Shown here: one piece after another, positions 47,337-57,472 of the stretch
How the letters are laid out: every line of letters starts with the position of its first letter
How positions within the stretch are numbered: position 1 is the stretch's first letter
DNA from: Rivihabitans pingtungensis
GTDB taxonomy: Bacteria; Pseudomonadota; Gammaproteobacteria; Burkholderiales; Aquaspirillaceae
NCBI RefSeq assembly: GCF_003201855.1
Contig: NZ_QJKI01000001.1
Location: 186,001 to 250,000 of the forward strand
Direction of reading: 5' to 3'
Length of the DNA: 64,000 bases
Program-made: the position numbers and the translations under genes
The notes under the pieces: generated by a model
The model's input: the letters and a program-made list of their open reading frames with translations, nothing else
Databases searched by the model: none
Told to the model about the DNA's origin: nothing

Positions 47337-49919
47337 CTAGCCCTGCAATTGCAGTTCATCCAGCAGTTCGCCTTCCAGTTGCAGCGCGCGTTTGGCGTCG
47401 TTCAGCGCACCGCCTTGCAGCAGGAAGGAGTCTTCCACCCGTGAGCCCAGGGTCATGATTTTGGCGGATTGCACGCTCACCTGGTGGCGCGACAGCACCC
47501 AGGCGATGCGCGCCAGCAGGCCGGGGCGGTCGCCGGTGACGATGGACAGCACATGGTAGTTGCCGCGATCGTCCGGGCGGATGCTGACCTGCGGTTCGAT
47601 GGGAAAGTATTTCAAATGGCGGTTGATGCGCCCGCCGCTGGGCGGCGCCAGCGGGGCCTGGCGGGTGAGCAGGGCGGCCAGTTCAAATTCCACATAGTTG
47701 ATCAGGTCGCGGTAGTCGCCGTCAAAGTGTTCGGGCACAAACACATGAAAGGTGTCCAGCGCGTAGCCGTGGCGGGTGGTGTAAATCTTGGCGTCGGCAA
47801 TGCTGTAGTGGGTGCGGCCAAAAAAGCCGCAGATGCGGGCAAACAGGTCGGGCTGGTCGGGGGTGTAGACCAGTACCTTGATGCCTTCTTTGCTGGTGGA
47901 AATCCGCGCCTTGACGATGGGGGCATCGGTATCGACAAAGCGGTTGAGCACGCGCGCGTGCCAGGCGATTTCCCGCGCTTCGTGGCGCAGAAAATACACC
48001 GTGTCCAGCTGCTTCCACAGTTTTTCTTCGACGCCGTCGGGCACCAGCGACAGGCGCAGCAGGTTGCGCGCTTCGTTGCGGCGTTCTTCCAGCTCGGATT
48101 CGGTGTCCACCTGGCCGCCGCGCGCCAGCATGCGCAGGGTGGAGGTGTACAGGTCTTCCAGCAGTTTGCCTTTCCAGGCGTTCCACACCTTGGGGCTGGT
48201 GCCGCGAATGTCGGCCACCGACAAGAGATACAGCGCGGTCAGCCGGCGAACGTCGCCCACCCGCTCGGCAAAGGCTTGCACGGTTTCCGGGTCGTAGATG
48301 TCTTCTTTTTGCGCCACCGCCGACATGGTGAGGTGCTCGCCCACCAGCCATTCCACCAGATCAATGTCTTCTGGCGGCAGGCCGTGGGTCTGGCAAAATT
48401 CGCGGGCGTCGGCCATGCCCAGCTTGGAATGATCGCCACCCCGGCCTTTGGCGATGTCGTGGAACAAGCCAGCCAGATACAGCGCTTCCGGGCGCTCAAA
48501 GTCGTTCAGCAGCTTGCTGCAAAACGGGTATTCGTGGTTGAAGGCCGGCGAGGCAAAGCGGCGCAGATTGCGCACCACCATCAGGATGTGTTCATCGACG
48601 GTGTAGACATGAAACAAATCATGCTGCATCTGGCCAACAATACGCCCCCAGGCCGGCAGGTAGCGGCCGAGCACGCCGTATAAATTCATCCGCCGCAGGC
48701 CGCGCGTCAGCCCGGCCGGCTCGCGAAACATCTGCAAAAACAGCGCCTGATTGGCCGGGTCGCGGCGAAAAGCGCCGTTGATCTTGCCGCGCGCGTGCCA
48801 CAGGGCACGCAGGGTTTTTGGAGTAAAGCCGGTCAGCTCGGGGTGGCGCTGCAACAGCAAAAAGCCTTCCAGGATGGCGGACGGGGTTTTTTCAAACACA
48901 TCGGGGCGGCGCACCGCCAGCATGCCGTTCAGCGTGCGAAAACGCTCGTTCAGCACATGGCTGACCTGGCGCACTTGCGAATACAGCCGGGATTTCAGGT
49001 TGGGCAGCAGGATGCCGTTCAGTTGGCTGACCAGCCGGGCAGCGCGGTAATACAGCTGCATCAGCTGCTCGGAGGCGCGCCGGCTGGGGCTGTCTTGCAG
49101 ACCCCAGCGCAGGGCGACTTGCTGTTGCAGGTCAAAAATCAGCCGGTCTTCGCGCCGTTTGGCGGTCAGGTGCAGGTCGATGCGCAGGCATTGCAGTTGG
49201 TGCTCGCTGTGGCGAATCAGCCGCGCTTCCTGGGCGGTGAGGATGCCGCCTTCCACCAGCGCGCCCCAGCTGTCGCCCAGGCCGCTGGCCTTGCTGATCC
49301 ACAAAATGGTTTGCAGGTCGCGCAGGCCGCCGGGGCTTTCTTTGACGTTGGGCTCCAGATTATTGGCCACGCCAAAGTATTTATTGTGCCGCTGCTGTTG
49401 CTCGAATTGCTTGGCCTCAAAAAACGCCACCGGGTCGATGTGCGCTTCCAGCTGCTGGTTCAGCGCGGTGTGCAGCTGGGCATTGCCAATCAGCCAGCGG
49501 TTTTCCAGCAGGGTGGTTTCGATGGTGATGTCGCCGGCGGCCTCGGCCATGCATTCGCTCAGCGTGCGCACGCTGTGGCCGACTTCCATGCCCACGTCCC
49601 ACAGCGCGCCAATCAGCTGCTCCACCGCCGCCGACAGCGCCTGGTCGGGGTTTTCTGGCAGCAGCACCAGCAGATCGATGTCCGAGTGCGGAAACTGCTG
49701 GGCGCGGCCATAGCCGCCCACGGCAATTGCCGCCGCGCGCTCGCCCAGCGCCAGCGCCTGCCAGACTTCGCGGATGATCACGTCTACCATATCGGTGGCG
49801 CGCTTCATCACCCAGCGCGGGTCGCGCTGGCGGGCAAAATGTTCGGCCAGTTTTTCGCGGCCTTGCTTGAGTTTTTCGCGCCAGCTGGCAAGCTGCTCGG
49901 CGGACAGGGGGGTATTCAT
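47337..49919 (-). CDS. glnD: bifunctional [protein-PII] uridylyltransferase/uridylyl-removing enzyme
   Basis: Master sensor of glutamine that adds or removes UMP on PII proteins. It is 860 residues: a nucleotidyltransferase site (GGYGRAQQFPHSDIDLLVLLP, near residue 70), an HD domain with LFHDIAKGRGGDHS near residue 488, and two C-terminal ACT domains (KVLVYTPDQPDLFARICGFF and LSIVTGDRPGLLARIAWVL) that bind glutamine. The ACT stretches are complete, so regulation is probably intact. It lies downstream of lptF-lptG on the same strand, 30 bases from lptG. Confidence 0.97.
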   Translation of the reverse strand: MNTPLSAEQLASWREKLKQGREKLAEHFARQRDPRWVMKRATDMVDVIIREVWQALALGERAAAIAVGGYGRAQQFPHSDIDLLVLLPENPDQALSAAVEQLIGALWDVGMEVGHSVRTLSECMAEAAGDITIETTLLENRWLIGNAQLHTALNQQLEAHIDPVAFFEAKQFEQQQRHNKYFGVANNLEPNVKESPGGLRDLQTILWISKASGLGDSWGALVEGGILTAQEARLIRHSEHQLQCLRIDLHLTAKRREDRLIFDLQQQVALRWGLQDSPSRRASEQLMQLYYRAARLVSQLNGILLPNLKSRLYSQVRQVSHVLNERFRTLNGMLAVRRPDVFEKTPSAILEGFLLLQRHPELTGFTPKTLRALWHARGKINGAFRRDPANQALFLQMFREPAGLTRGLRRMNLYGVLGRYLPAWGRIVGQMQHDLFHVYTVDEHILMVVRNLRRFASPAFNHEYPFCSKLLNDFERPEALYLAGLFHDIAKGRGGDHSKLGMADAREFCQTHGLPPEDIDLVEWLVGEHLTMSAVAQKEDIYDPETVQAFAERVGDVRRLTALYLLSVADIRGTSPKVWNAWKGKLLEDLYTSTLRMLARGGQVDTESELEERRNEARNLLRLSLVPDGVEEKLWKQLDTVYFLRHEAREIAWHARVLNRFVDTDAPIVKARISTSKEGIKVLVYTPDQPDLFARICGFFGRTHYSIADAKIYTTRHGYALDTFHVFVPEHFDGDYRDLINYVEFELAALLTRQAPLAPPSGGRINRHLKYFPIEPQVSIRPDDRGNYHVLSIVTGDRPGLLARIAWVLSRHQVSVQSAKIMTLGSRVEDSFLLQGGALNDAKRALQLEGELLDELQLQG

Positions 49920-49949
49920 CCAGCAACGCTTCCGGGGGTAGGATCAGGG

Positions 49950-51023
49950 TCAGCGACGTTCGCGCCGCGCGGTCAGGACGGCGCCAGCAGCCAAAAAGGT
50001 CAGCGTGGGCACAATCGCCACCGCCGCCGGCCACCAGTCATACAGCAAGCCCAGATGGCCCAGCAGGCGGTTGAAAAAGTGAAACGACAGGCCAATCAGG
50101 ATGCCGATAAACAGCTGCATGCCCAGATTACCTTCGCGGCGGTTGACCGGGGTGAAGGCCAGCGCCATCAGCGCCATCGACAAACAGGCCAGCGGGTAAA
50201 AAATCTTGCCCCACAGGGCGATTTCATAGCGCGAGGTTTTTTGGCTGTTGTTTTTCAGGTGGTCGATATAGGCCACCAGGTTCAGGCCGGACATCTGCTC
50301 GGGCACCACCAGCAGCACCGAGAGGATTTCCGGGCGAATGACCGACTTCCACACCAGGGCATCATGGTGGCTGCGCACGATGCGCTCGGGCGTGATGTCG
50401 GAATCCTGGACTTTTTCCAGCCGCCAGCTGCCGTCACCCAGATAAAAACCACGCTCGGCGTAGCGGGTGCGGGTCAGGCGCAGATCAGCGTCGTAGCTGT
50501 AAATACGAAGGCCAATCAAGGAATTATCCGGCAGAATTTCCCGCACATTAATAAAATTGCGGTCGTCTTTCATCCACGAGCCAGAGTTGAATTGCTGGGC
50601 CACCACCGAGCGGGTAGCGCGGATTTTCAGCCGCTCGGCCTCTTGCTCGGCCTTGGGGGCAATAAATTCGCCCATCAGCAGCGTGACCAGGGCAAACACC
50701 AGGCCGATTTGCACCAGGATGCTGCCCACGCGCAGCAAAGACACCCCGGAGGCGCGCATCACCGTGTATTCCGAGCCCGAAGCCAGCAGGCTCATCGCCA
50801 CCAGGGTGCCAATCAGCACCGCCAGCGGCAGCAACTCGTAAATATGGCCGGGAATTTGCAGCAGCACATGCACCAGCATGATGCCCAGAGTGTAGCTGCC
50901 TTTGCCCAGGTCGCCAGCTTCGTTGATGATGTCAAAAAACGAAAACAGCGCCACCAGCGCCAGCAGGGTGAACAAGGTCACCAGGCTGATGCGCGAAATC
51001 AGATAACGGGTGAGCAAGCTCAT
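49950..51023 (-). CDS. lptG: LPS export ABC transporter permease LptG
   Basis: Inner-membrane permease that with LptF and the ATPase LptB2 pulls lipopolysaccharide out of the membrane. It is 357 residues from MSLLTRYLISRISLVTLF. It has membrane segments at the start, a beta-jellyroll periplasmic part in the middle, and three more segments at the end (FFNRLLGHLGLLYDW region). The start one base after the lptF stop is chosen; upstream codons fall inside lptF. Confidence 0.93.
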   Translation of the reverse strand: MSLLTRYLISRISLVTLFTLLALVALFSFFDIINEAGDLGKGSYTLGIMLVHVLLQIPGHIYELLPLAVLIGTLVAMSLLASGSEYTVMRASGVSLLRVGSILVQIGLVFALVTLLMGEFIAPKAEQEAERLKIRATRSVVAQQFNSGSWMKDDRNFINVREILPDNSLIGLRIYSYDADLRLTRTRYAERGFYLGDGSWRLEKVQDSDITPERIVRSHHDALVWKSVIRPEILSVLLVVPEQMSGLNLVAYIDHLKNNSQKTSRYEIALWGKIFYPLACLSMALMALAFTPVNRREGNLGMQLFIGILIGLSFHFFNRLLGHLGLLYDWWPAAVAIVPTLTFLAAGAVLTARRERR

Positions 51024-51024
51024 C

Positions 51025-52110
51025 TCAGCACACCCCCTTGTTGCGCCGCAGGGCGCCACTGCGCCAGGCCATCAGACCGACAAACAGGATGAACAGCGAC
51101 AGGTGCAAGGGCAGCATGCCGGTCAGCCAGCCCACCTTGCCGCGCGAAATGGCTGATTCGACCACGCCCATGGTGTTGTAATAAAACATGTAAATAAACA
51201 GCGCCACCAGCAGGTTGAGGGTTTGCCCGGCACGCGGGTTGTAGTGCGACAGCGGAATGGCCAGCAAGGCCAAAATCAAGGCGCTGATCGGCACTGAGAA
51301 GCGCCAGGCCAGCTCGCCACGGCTGCCCTGATCCCCCTCAGTCATCAGCTCGACCGTGGGACGAATCTTGCTGCTGCTTTCGCTCAGCGGCTTCAAGCCC
51401 TGGTCAATGCGCACCCGGTAACGCTGAAACTCCACCACCCGGAAATCCTGGCGGCCGGCCTCGCCCTCGTAGCGGCGGCCATGCTCCAGCAGCAAAAAGC
51501 GCTCGCCATGGGTGTCGTCGGTATACAGCCGGCCCGATTGGGCAAACACCGACGACAAGCGGCCCTCGCTGTCGATCAACTGCACAAAGATATTATTGGC
51601 AGCGCCGGCCTCGCCCGAGTAATTCTCGATAAAGTACACCCGCTTGCCGCCCTGGGTTTCTTTGAACACCCCCGGCGCCAGCGCCGAGATTTCTTCGCGC
51701 TGCTTAAGGAGGTTGGCATACTGATTGCCTTTCCCCTTGGCCCACGGCGCCAGAAACAGGCTGACCACCGCCACCAGCGCCACCAGCGGCACGGCAAATT
51801 TCAGCACCGGGCTGATCCACGCGGTCGGCGACAAGCCGGAGGTTTGCCACACGGCCATTTCGCTGTCGCGATGCAGGCGGGTGAGCACAATCATGATGGA
51901 GATAAACAAGGTCAGCGACAGCACCACGCCAAACGACCCCAGCGTGGCAAAGCCCACCATGGCAAAGATGGCGTCAGAAGCCAGCTGGCCAGCGGCGGCG
52001 CGGCCAAACAGCTTGAGCACCTGGGTGGTCAGCACAATGGCGAGCAGCACGGTAAACACCGCCATCGCCACCTGAGTGAGCTCACGAATCAGGCTGCGTT
52101 GAAAAATCAT
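51025..52110 (-). CDS. lptF: LPS export ABC transporter permease LptF
   Basis: Partner permease of LptG. It is 361 residues starting MIFQRSLIRELTQVAMAVFTVLLAIVLTTQ. Family stretches are LTLFISIMIVLTRLHRDSEMAVWQTSGLS (coupling-helix region) and a periplasmic jellyroll. It is the first gene of lptF-lptG, divergent from pepA, the usual betaproteobacterial order. Confidence 0.94.
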   Translation of the reverse strand: MIFQRSLIRELTQVAMAVFTVLLAIVLTTQVLKLFGRAAAGQLASDAIFAMVGFATLGSFGVVLSLTLFISIMIVLTRLHRDSEMAVWQTSGLSPTAWISPVLKFAVPLVALVAVVSLFLAPWAKGKGNQYANLLKQREEISALAPGVFKETQGGKRVYFIENYSGEAGAANNIFVQLIDSEGRLSSVFAQSGRLYTDDTHGERFLLLEHGRRYEGEAGRQDFRVVEFQRYRVRIDQGLKPLSESSSKIRPTVELMTEGDQGSRGELAWRFSVPISALILALLAIPLSHYNPRAGQTLNLLVALFIYMFYYNTMGVVESAISRGKVGWLTGMLPLHLSLFILFVGLMAWRSGALRRNKGVC

Positions 52111-52315
52111 GCGAAAAGCGCCTTCTTTGACTTTTTATCAGGGACAGGCCAATAATTGAAAACAATGCAAAAACGGCGGTGATGGTGAATTTTCTGCGCT
52201 TTGGCGCGGTTTTCACCAGACTTCGACGCGCCAGACGCGCGGCCGTTCCTGATGTCTGCACATATTCCCGGCCGGGCCGACCGGCCTGCAACCCTGCCAA
52301 ATTTGGGAGCAAACC

Positions 52316-53884
52316 ATGGAATTTAACATAAAAAGCGGCAGCCCTGAAAAACAGCGCGTGGCCTGCGTGATTGTCGGCGTCTACGAAGCCCGCAAACTGT
52401 CGTTTGCCGCTGACCTGCTGGATCGCATCTCCAATGGCTTCATCAGCGACGTGCTGCGTCGCGGCGATATGGAAGGCAAACTGGGCAGCACGCTGGTGCT
52501 GCATTCGGTGCCGCACACCCTGTGCGACCGGGTGATGCTGGTCGGCCTGGGCAAAGAGCGCGATTTCCGCGAAAAAGAATACCGCGACGCCGTGCGCGCC
52601 TCGCTGGCGGCGCTGGCGAAAACCGCCGCCGTCGAGGCAGTGAGCTACCTCACCGAACTCACCCTGAAAAAACGCGACGTCGAATGGATGATCGAAACCG
52701 CCGCCTGCCTGTCGCTGGACGCGCAGTATCGTTTTGATCAGTTCAAATCCAAAACCGACGACGCCCCGCGCAGCCTGCGCAAGCTCACCCTGTCGGTCAG
52801 CCGCCGCAGCGACCTGGCCGAAGGCGAAGTGGGCCTGGTGCGCGGCCTGGCCATTGCCAACGGCATGAAACTGGCCCGCGACCTGGGCAATCTGCCGGGC
52901 AATGTCTGCACCCCGGCCTATCTGGCCGACACCGCCCGCGCGCTGGCCGAGCGCTTTGGCTGCGAATGCACGGTGCTGGAGCAGGATGACATGGCCGAGC
53001 TGGGCATGGGCTCGCTGCTGTCGGTGGGCAAGGGCAGCATCCAGCCGCCCAAGCTGATTGTCCTCAAGCACAACGGCGGCCCGGCCGGGCAAAAGCCGGT
53101 GGTGCTGGTGGGCAAGGGCATCACCTTTGACACCGGTGGCATTTCGCTGAAACCGGGCGAAGGCATGGACGAAATGAAGTTCGACATGTGCGGCGCCGCC
53201 AGCGTGCTGGGCGCCTTCCAGGCGGCGGTGGAAATGAAGCTGCCGCTGAACGTCATCACCGTGGTGGCCGCCGCTGAAAACATGCCGTCCGGCGGCGCCT
53301 CCAAGCCGGGTGATATCGTCACCAGCCTGTCTGGCCAGACCATCGAAATCCTCAACACCGACGCCGAAGGCCGGCTGGTGCTGTGCGATGCGCTGACCTA
53401 CTGCGAGCGCTTCGAGCCCGCCGCCGTGGTGGACGTGGCCACGCTGACCGGCGCGTGCATCATCGCCCTGGGCCATCAGGCCAGCGCGCTGTTCAGCAAT
53501 CAGGATCACCTCAGCCGCGAGCTGCAAGCCGCCGCCGACGAAGCCGCCGACCGCGTGTGGCCGATGCCGATGTGGGAGGAATACCACGAGGTGCTGAAAA
53601 GCAACTTCGCCGACGTGGCCAATGTCGGCGGCCGCCCCGGCGGCAGCATCACCGCCGCGTGCTTTTTGTCGCGCTTCACCAAGGCTTACGACTGGGCGCA
53701 CCTGGACATCGCCGGCGTGGCGTGGAAGAGCGGCAAGGAAAAAGGCGCCACCGGCCGCCCAGTGCCGCTGCTGACCCAGTTCTTGCAGGACCGCGCCGAT
53801 ACCGCCGCCGGCAATGTGGTGCGCCGTGGCCGCCCGCGCCGCGACGCCGCCGACACGAGCCACGACGATGACGCAGCGGATTGA
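52316..53884 (+). CDS. pepA: cytosol (leucyl) aminopeptidase PepA
   Basis: M17 metalloaminopeptidase with two metal ions. It is 522 residues with metal ligands in GKGITFDTGGISLKPGEGM and the signature NTDAEGRLVL, where the catalytic Lys, Asp and Glu residues lie. The C-terminal tail is short and charged (RRGRPRRDAADTSHDDDAAD). PepA homologues can also bind DNA as regulators; nothing here tests that. It is divergent from lptF, and its end overlaps holC by 17 bases. Confidence 0.96.
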   Translation: MEFNIKSGSPEKQRVACVIVGVYEARKLSFAADLLDRISNGFISDVLRRGDMEGKLGSTLVLHSVPHTLCDRVMLVGLGKERDFREKEYRDAVRASLAALAKTAAVEAVSYLTELTLKKRDVEWMIETAACLSLDAQYRFDQFKSKTDDAPRSLRKLTLSVSRRSDLAEGEVGLVRGLAIANGMKLARDLGNLPGNVCTPAYLADTARALAERFGCECTVLEQDDMAELGMGSLLSVGKGSIQPPKLIVLKHNGGPAGQKPVVLVGKGITFDTGGISLKPGEGMDEMKFDMCGAASVLGAFQAAVEMKLPLNVITVVAAAENMPSGGASKPGDIVTSLSGQTIEILNTDAEGRLVLCDALTYCERFEPAAVVDVATLTGACIIALGHQASALFSNQDHLSRELQAAADEAADRVWPMPMWEEYHEVLKSNFADVANVGGRPGGSITAACFLSRFTKAYDWAHLDIAGVAWKSGKEKGATGRPVPLLTQFLQDRADTAAGNVVRRGRPRRDAADTSHDDDAAD

Positions 53885-54296
53885 CTTTTATCACCATGTG
53901 CGCGACCCGCTGGCCTTTGCCTGCAAGCTGGCCGCCACGGTGATGGGCAAGGGTCAGCGCTTGCTGGTGCTGCTGGCTGACCCCGCCCAGCTGCACGCGT
54001 TTGACGAACGGCTGTGGACCTGGCAGCCCACCAGTTTTATCCCGCATTGCCGGCTGGACGAGCCCATCGCCGCCGATACCCCGGTGCTGCTGGCCACCCG
54101 GCTGCCGCCGGGGCCGGCGCCGTGCCCGGTGCTGCTGAATCTGTCGCTGGGCGTGCCGGACGAATATTCCCGCTTTGAACGCCTGCTGGAAATCGTTGGC
54201 GAAGACCCCGACTCACTCGCCCGCGCCCGCCAGGTGGCCCGTGCCTACAAGGCCGCAGGGTTAGAGACGGTATACCACGACATGACCGGCCGCTGA
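53868..54296 (+). CDS. holC: DNA polymerase III subunit chi
   Basis: Clamp-loader accessory subunit that links SSB with the polymerase. It is 142 residues from MTQRIDFYHHVRDPLAFACKLA, with RLLVLLADPAQLHAFDERLW and FIPHC as in other chi subunits. The start lies inside pepA; a longer in-frame start is not supported. The order pepA-holC-valS is widely conserved. Confidence 0.93.
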   Translation: MTQRIDFYHHVRDPLAFACKLAATVMGKGQRLLVLLADPAQLHAFDERLWTWQPTSFIPHCRLDEPIAADTPVLLATRLPPGPAPCPVLLNLSLGVPDEYSRFERLLEIVGEDPDSLARARQVARAYKAAGLETVYHDMTGR

Positions 54297-54312
54297 TGCG
54301 GCCGGTTTTTTG
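54285..54312 (+). terminator. terminator overlapping the holC stop
   Basis: ACCGGCCGC (54285-54293), loop TGAT, GCGGCCGGT (54298-54306) and a run of T. Confidence 0.9.
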
Positions 54313-54443
54313 TGCCCATCCGCCGGCCGGGCCCATTCTGCCCTTGGCCGGCTTTCTCTTCCGCCGCGCGCCCACCGCCAGCCACCCCAGCCGCCGGTGT
54401 ATAATCAGCCACTTTTCTCATCAAAATTCCGCATAAGCACAAC

Positions 54444-57260
54444 ATGGAACTTGCCAAAAGCTTCGAACCGGGTGATCTGGAAAACCGTTGGTACGCGCGC
54501 TGGGAAAGCGCCGGCTATTTCAAGCCGCACATGGACCTCAGCAAACCGTCCTTTTGCATCCAGCTGCCGCCGCCCAATGTGACCGGCACCCTGCACATGG
54601 GCCACGCCTTCAACCAGACCATCATGGACGGCTTGACCCGCTACCACCGCATGAAGGGCGACAACACCAGCTGGATTCCCGGCACCGACCACGCCGGCAT
54701 CGCCACCCAGATTGTGGTGGAGCGCCAGCTGGCCGAACAAGGCGTCAGCCGCCACGACCTGGGCCGCGAAGACTTCATCAGCAAGGTGTGGGAATGGAAA
54801 GCCAAATCCGGCGGCACCATCACCCAGCAAATGCGCCGCGTGGGCTGCTCGGTGGACTGGGAGCGCGAATACTTCACCATGGATGCCACCCGCGCCGAAG
54901 TGGTCACCGAAGTGTTTGTCCGCCTGTTTGAACAAGGCCTGATCTACCGAGGCAAGCGCCTGGTCAACTGGGACCCGAAACTGGGCACCGCCGTGTCTGA
55001 CCTGGAAGTGATCTCGGAAGAAGAAGACGGCCATATGTGGCATATCCGCTACCCGGTGGTGGGCAGCGATGACACGGTGATTGTCGCCACCACCCGCCCG
55101 GAAACCCTGCTGGGCGACGTGGCGGTGGCGGTGAACCCCAATGACGAGCGCTATCAGCACCTGGTGGGCAAGCAACTGCAACTGCCGCTGACCGGCCGCC
55201 AGATTCCGGTGATTGCCGACGAATACGTCGATGCCGCCTTTGGCACCGGCTTTGTCAAAATCACCCCGGCGCACGACTTCAACGACTATCAAGTGGGCAA
55301 GCGCCATGCCACCACGCTGATCAATGTGATGAGCCTGGAAGCCAAAATCCTGGCCAAGGCGCAGGTGTTTGGCTTTGACGGCAGCGTGCAAGGCCAAATC
55401 GACCTGCCCGCCGCCTACGCCGGCCTGAGCACCGCCGAAGCGCGCAAGGCCATGGTGGCCGATCTGGACGCCGCCGGCCTGCTGGTGGAAGTCAAACCGC
55501 ACAAACTGATGACCCCGCGCGGCGACCGCACCGGCTCGGTGATCGAACCCCTGCTGACCGACCAATGGTTTGTCGCCATGAGCAAGGTCAGCGAACAGGA
55601 CCCCACCGGCAAATCCATCACCCAAAAAGCCATCGACGCGGTGGAATCCGGCCAGGTGCGCTTTATCCCGGAAAACTGGGTGAACACCTACAACCAGTGG
55701 ATGAACAATATCCAGGATTGGTGCATCAGCCGCCAACTGTGGTGGGGCCACCAAATCCCCGCCTGGTACGACGAAGACGGCAAGGTGTATGTCGGCCGCA
55801 GCCTGGAAGCCGCGCAAGCGCAAGCGCCGGGCAAAACCCTGCGCCGCGACGACGACGTGCTGGACACCTGGTTCAGCTCGGCGCTGGTGCCGTTCTCCAC
55901 CCTGGGCTGGCCGGAAGACACCCCGGAACTGCGCGCCTTTGTGCCCTCGCAAGTGCTGGTCACCGGCTATGAAATCATTTTCTTCTGGGTAGCCCGGATG
56001 ATCATGATGACCACCCACTTCACCGGCAAAGTGCCGTTTACCGACGTCTACATCCACGGCATCGTGCGCGACCACGAAGGCAAAAAGATGTCCAAGTCCG
56101 AGGGCAATGTAATTGACCCGGTGGACCTGATCGACGGCATCGCCCTGCCCGAGCTGGTGCAAAAGCGCACCACCGGCCTGCGCCGCCCGGAAAAAGCCCC
56201 GCAAATCGCCAAAGCCACCGAAAAGCTCTTCCCGGATGGCATCCCGCCGTTTGGCGCCGACGCGCTGCGCTTTACCATGGCCAGCTACGCCAGCCTGGGC
56301 CGCTCGGTCAACTTTGACTTCAAGCGCTGCGAAGGCTACCGCAACTTCTGCAACAAGCTGTGGAACGCCACCCGCTTTGTGATGATGAACGTGGAAGGCA
56401 AAGACTGCGGCCAGGACGAAACCCTGCCTTTGGAATACAGCTTTGTGGACCAATGGATCATCGGCCGCCTACAACAATGCGAAACCAGCGTCACCACCGC
56501 GCTGGACAGCTACCGCTTTGACCTGGCCGCCCAGGACATCTACGAATTCATCTGGAACGAATACTGCGATTGGTACGTCGAGCTGGCCAAGGTGCAGCTG
56601 CAAACCGGCAACGATGCCCAACAACGCGCCACCCGCCGCACCCTGGTGCGCGTGCTGGAAGTCGCCCTGCGCCTGACCCACCCGATCATGCCCTTCATCA
56701 CCGAAGAGCTGTGGCAAACCGTCGCCCCGCTGGCCAACGCCAACAAAACCGACTCGCTGATGCTGGCCCCGTGGCCGGTGGCCGCCCCGGAAAAGATCAA
56801 CGCCCAGGCCAACGCCCGCATGGCCGCCTTCAAGGACATGGTCAACGCCGTGCGCAACCTGCGCGGCGAAATGGCCATCGGCCCGGCAGTGAAAGCCCCG
56901 CTGTTTATCGAAACCCAGGACGCCAGCCTGGCCGACTACATCCCCTACCTGAAACTGCTCTGCCGCCTGTCCGAAGGCAGCCTGCTGGCGCAACTGCCCG
57001 AAGACGACGCCCCCGTCGCCATGGCCGGCAACGCCCGCCTGATGCTCAAGGTGGAAATCGACAAAGCCGCAGAAACCGCCCGCCTGACCAAGGAAATCGG
57101 CAAGCTGGAAATTGAGCTGGGCAAGCTGACCGCCAAGCTGGAAAAACCGGGGTATGTGGATAAGGCCCCGGCGCATCTGGTGGAGCGCGACAAGGCGCAG
57201 CTGGCGGAGTTTGGGGATAAGCTGGTGAAGTTGAAGGGGCAGTTGGCCAAGTTGGGGTAA
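54444..57260 (+). CDS. valS: valyl-tRNA synthetase
   Basis: Class I synthetase that charges tRNA-Val and edits threonine. It is 938 residues: [16 protein letters not shown] (HIGH box), an editing domain, KKMSKSEGN (KMSKS box), the anticodon-binding helical region, and a C-terminal coiled coil rich in Lys/Glu ([14 protein letters not shown]). The tRNA-Val with the extra D-arm base is a substrate in the same window. Confidence 0.97.
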   Translation: MELAKSFEPGDLENRWYARWESAGYFKPHMDLSKPSFCIQLPPPNVTGTLHMGHAFNQTIMDGLTRYHRMKGDNTSWIPGTDHAGIATQIVVERQLAEQGVSRHDLGREDFISKVWEWKAKSGGTITQQMRRVGCSVDWEREYFTMDATRAEVVTEVFVRLFEQGLIYRGKRLVNWDPKLGTAVSDLEVISEEEDGHMWHIRYPVVGSDDTVIVATTRPETLLGDVAVAVNPNDERYQHLVGKQLQLPLTGRQIPVIADEYVDAAFGTGFVKITPAHDFNDYQVGKRHATTLINVMSLEAKILAKAQVFGFDGSVQGQIDLPAAYAGLSTAEARKAMVADLDAAGLLVEVKPHKLMTPRGDRTGSVIEPLLTDQWFVAMSKVSEQDPTGKSITQKAIDAVESGQVRFIPENWVNTYNQWMNNIQDWCISRQLWWGHQIPAWYDEDGKVYVGRSLEAAQAQAPGKTLRRDDDVLDTWFSSALVPFSTLGWPEDTPELRAFVPSQVLVTGYEIIFFWVARMIMMTTHFTGKVPFTDVYIHGIVRDHEGKKMSKSEGNVIDPVDLIDGIALPELVQKRTTGLRRPEKAPQIAKATEKLFPDGIPPFGADALRFTMASYASLGRSVNFDFKRCEGYRNFCNKLWNATRFVMMNVEGKDCGQDETLPLEYSFVDQWIIGRLQQCETSVTTALDSYRFDLAAQDIYEFIWNEYCDWYVELAKVQLQTGNDAQQRATRRTLVRVLEVALRLTHPIMPFITEELWQTVAPLANANKTDSLMLAPWPVAAPEKINAQANARMAAFKDMVNAVRNLRGEMAIGPAVKAPLFIETQDASLADYIPYLKLLCRLSEGSLLAQLPEDDAPVAMAGNARLMLKVEIDKAAETARLTKEIGKLEIELGKLTAKLEKPGYVDKAPAHLVERDKAQLAEFGDKLVKLKGQLAKLG

Positions 57261-57287
57261 AGCCTAAAGATAAGCAGAAAAATTGTC

Positions 57288-57307
57288 ATTTCCGCGAAAG
57301 CGGGAAT
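57288..57307. repeat. dRS3-like short palindromic repeat
   Basis: ATTTCC, eight bases, GGGAAT, followed by CCAG. Neisseria dRS3 repeats have ATTCCC-N8-GGGAAT; this copy differs at one base of the left arm. It lies after valS, at the edge of an AT-rich segment. Confidence 0.6.
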
Positions 57308-57389
57308 CCAGTAGTTTTAATTTTGCTGGATTTTGCTTTTGACCAAGATGATTTTCTGAGCAAATCGGCACCCCCAACTGATTATGAAC

Positions 57390-57427
57390 AAAGCCCTGAC
57401 TGAGTGAGCACTCAGTCAGGGCTTTTT
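57390..57427. terminator. bidirectional terminator after valS
   Basis: A 17-bp perfect stem (57390-57406 with 57409-57425) with a 2-base loop and A/T flanks, between converging genes. Confidence 0.9.
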
Positions 57428-57472
57428 ATACAGTACGCATGGATTGTGGTTTATTCTTAATTTGGAGCCGGG

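Noticed and set aside
48795..51092. A 765-codon open frame on the plus strand across glnD and lptG
   Set aside because: Antisense of real genes with clear motifs; the translated composition is typical of shadows.
54405..56453. A 682-codon open frame on the minus strand across valS
   Set aside because: Shadow of valS; no family features.
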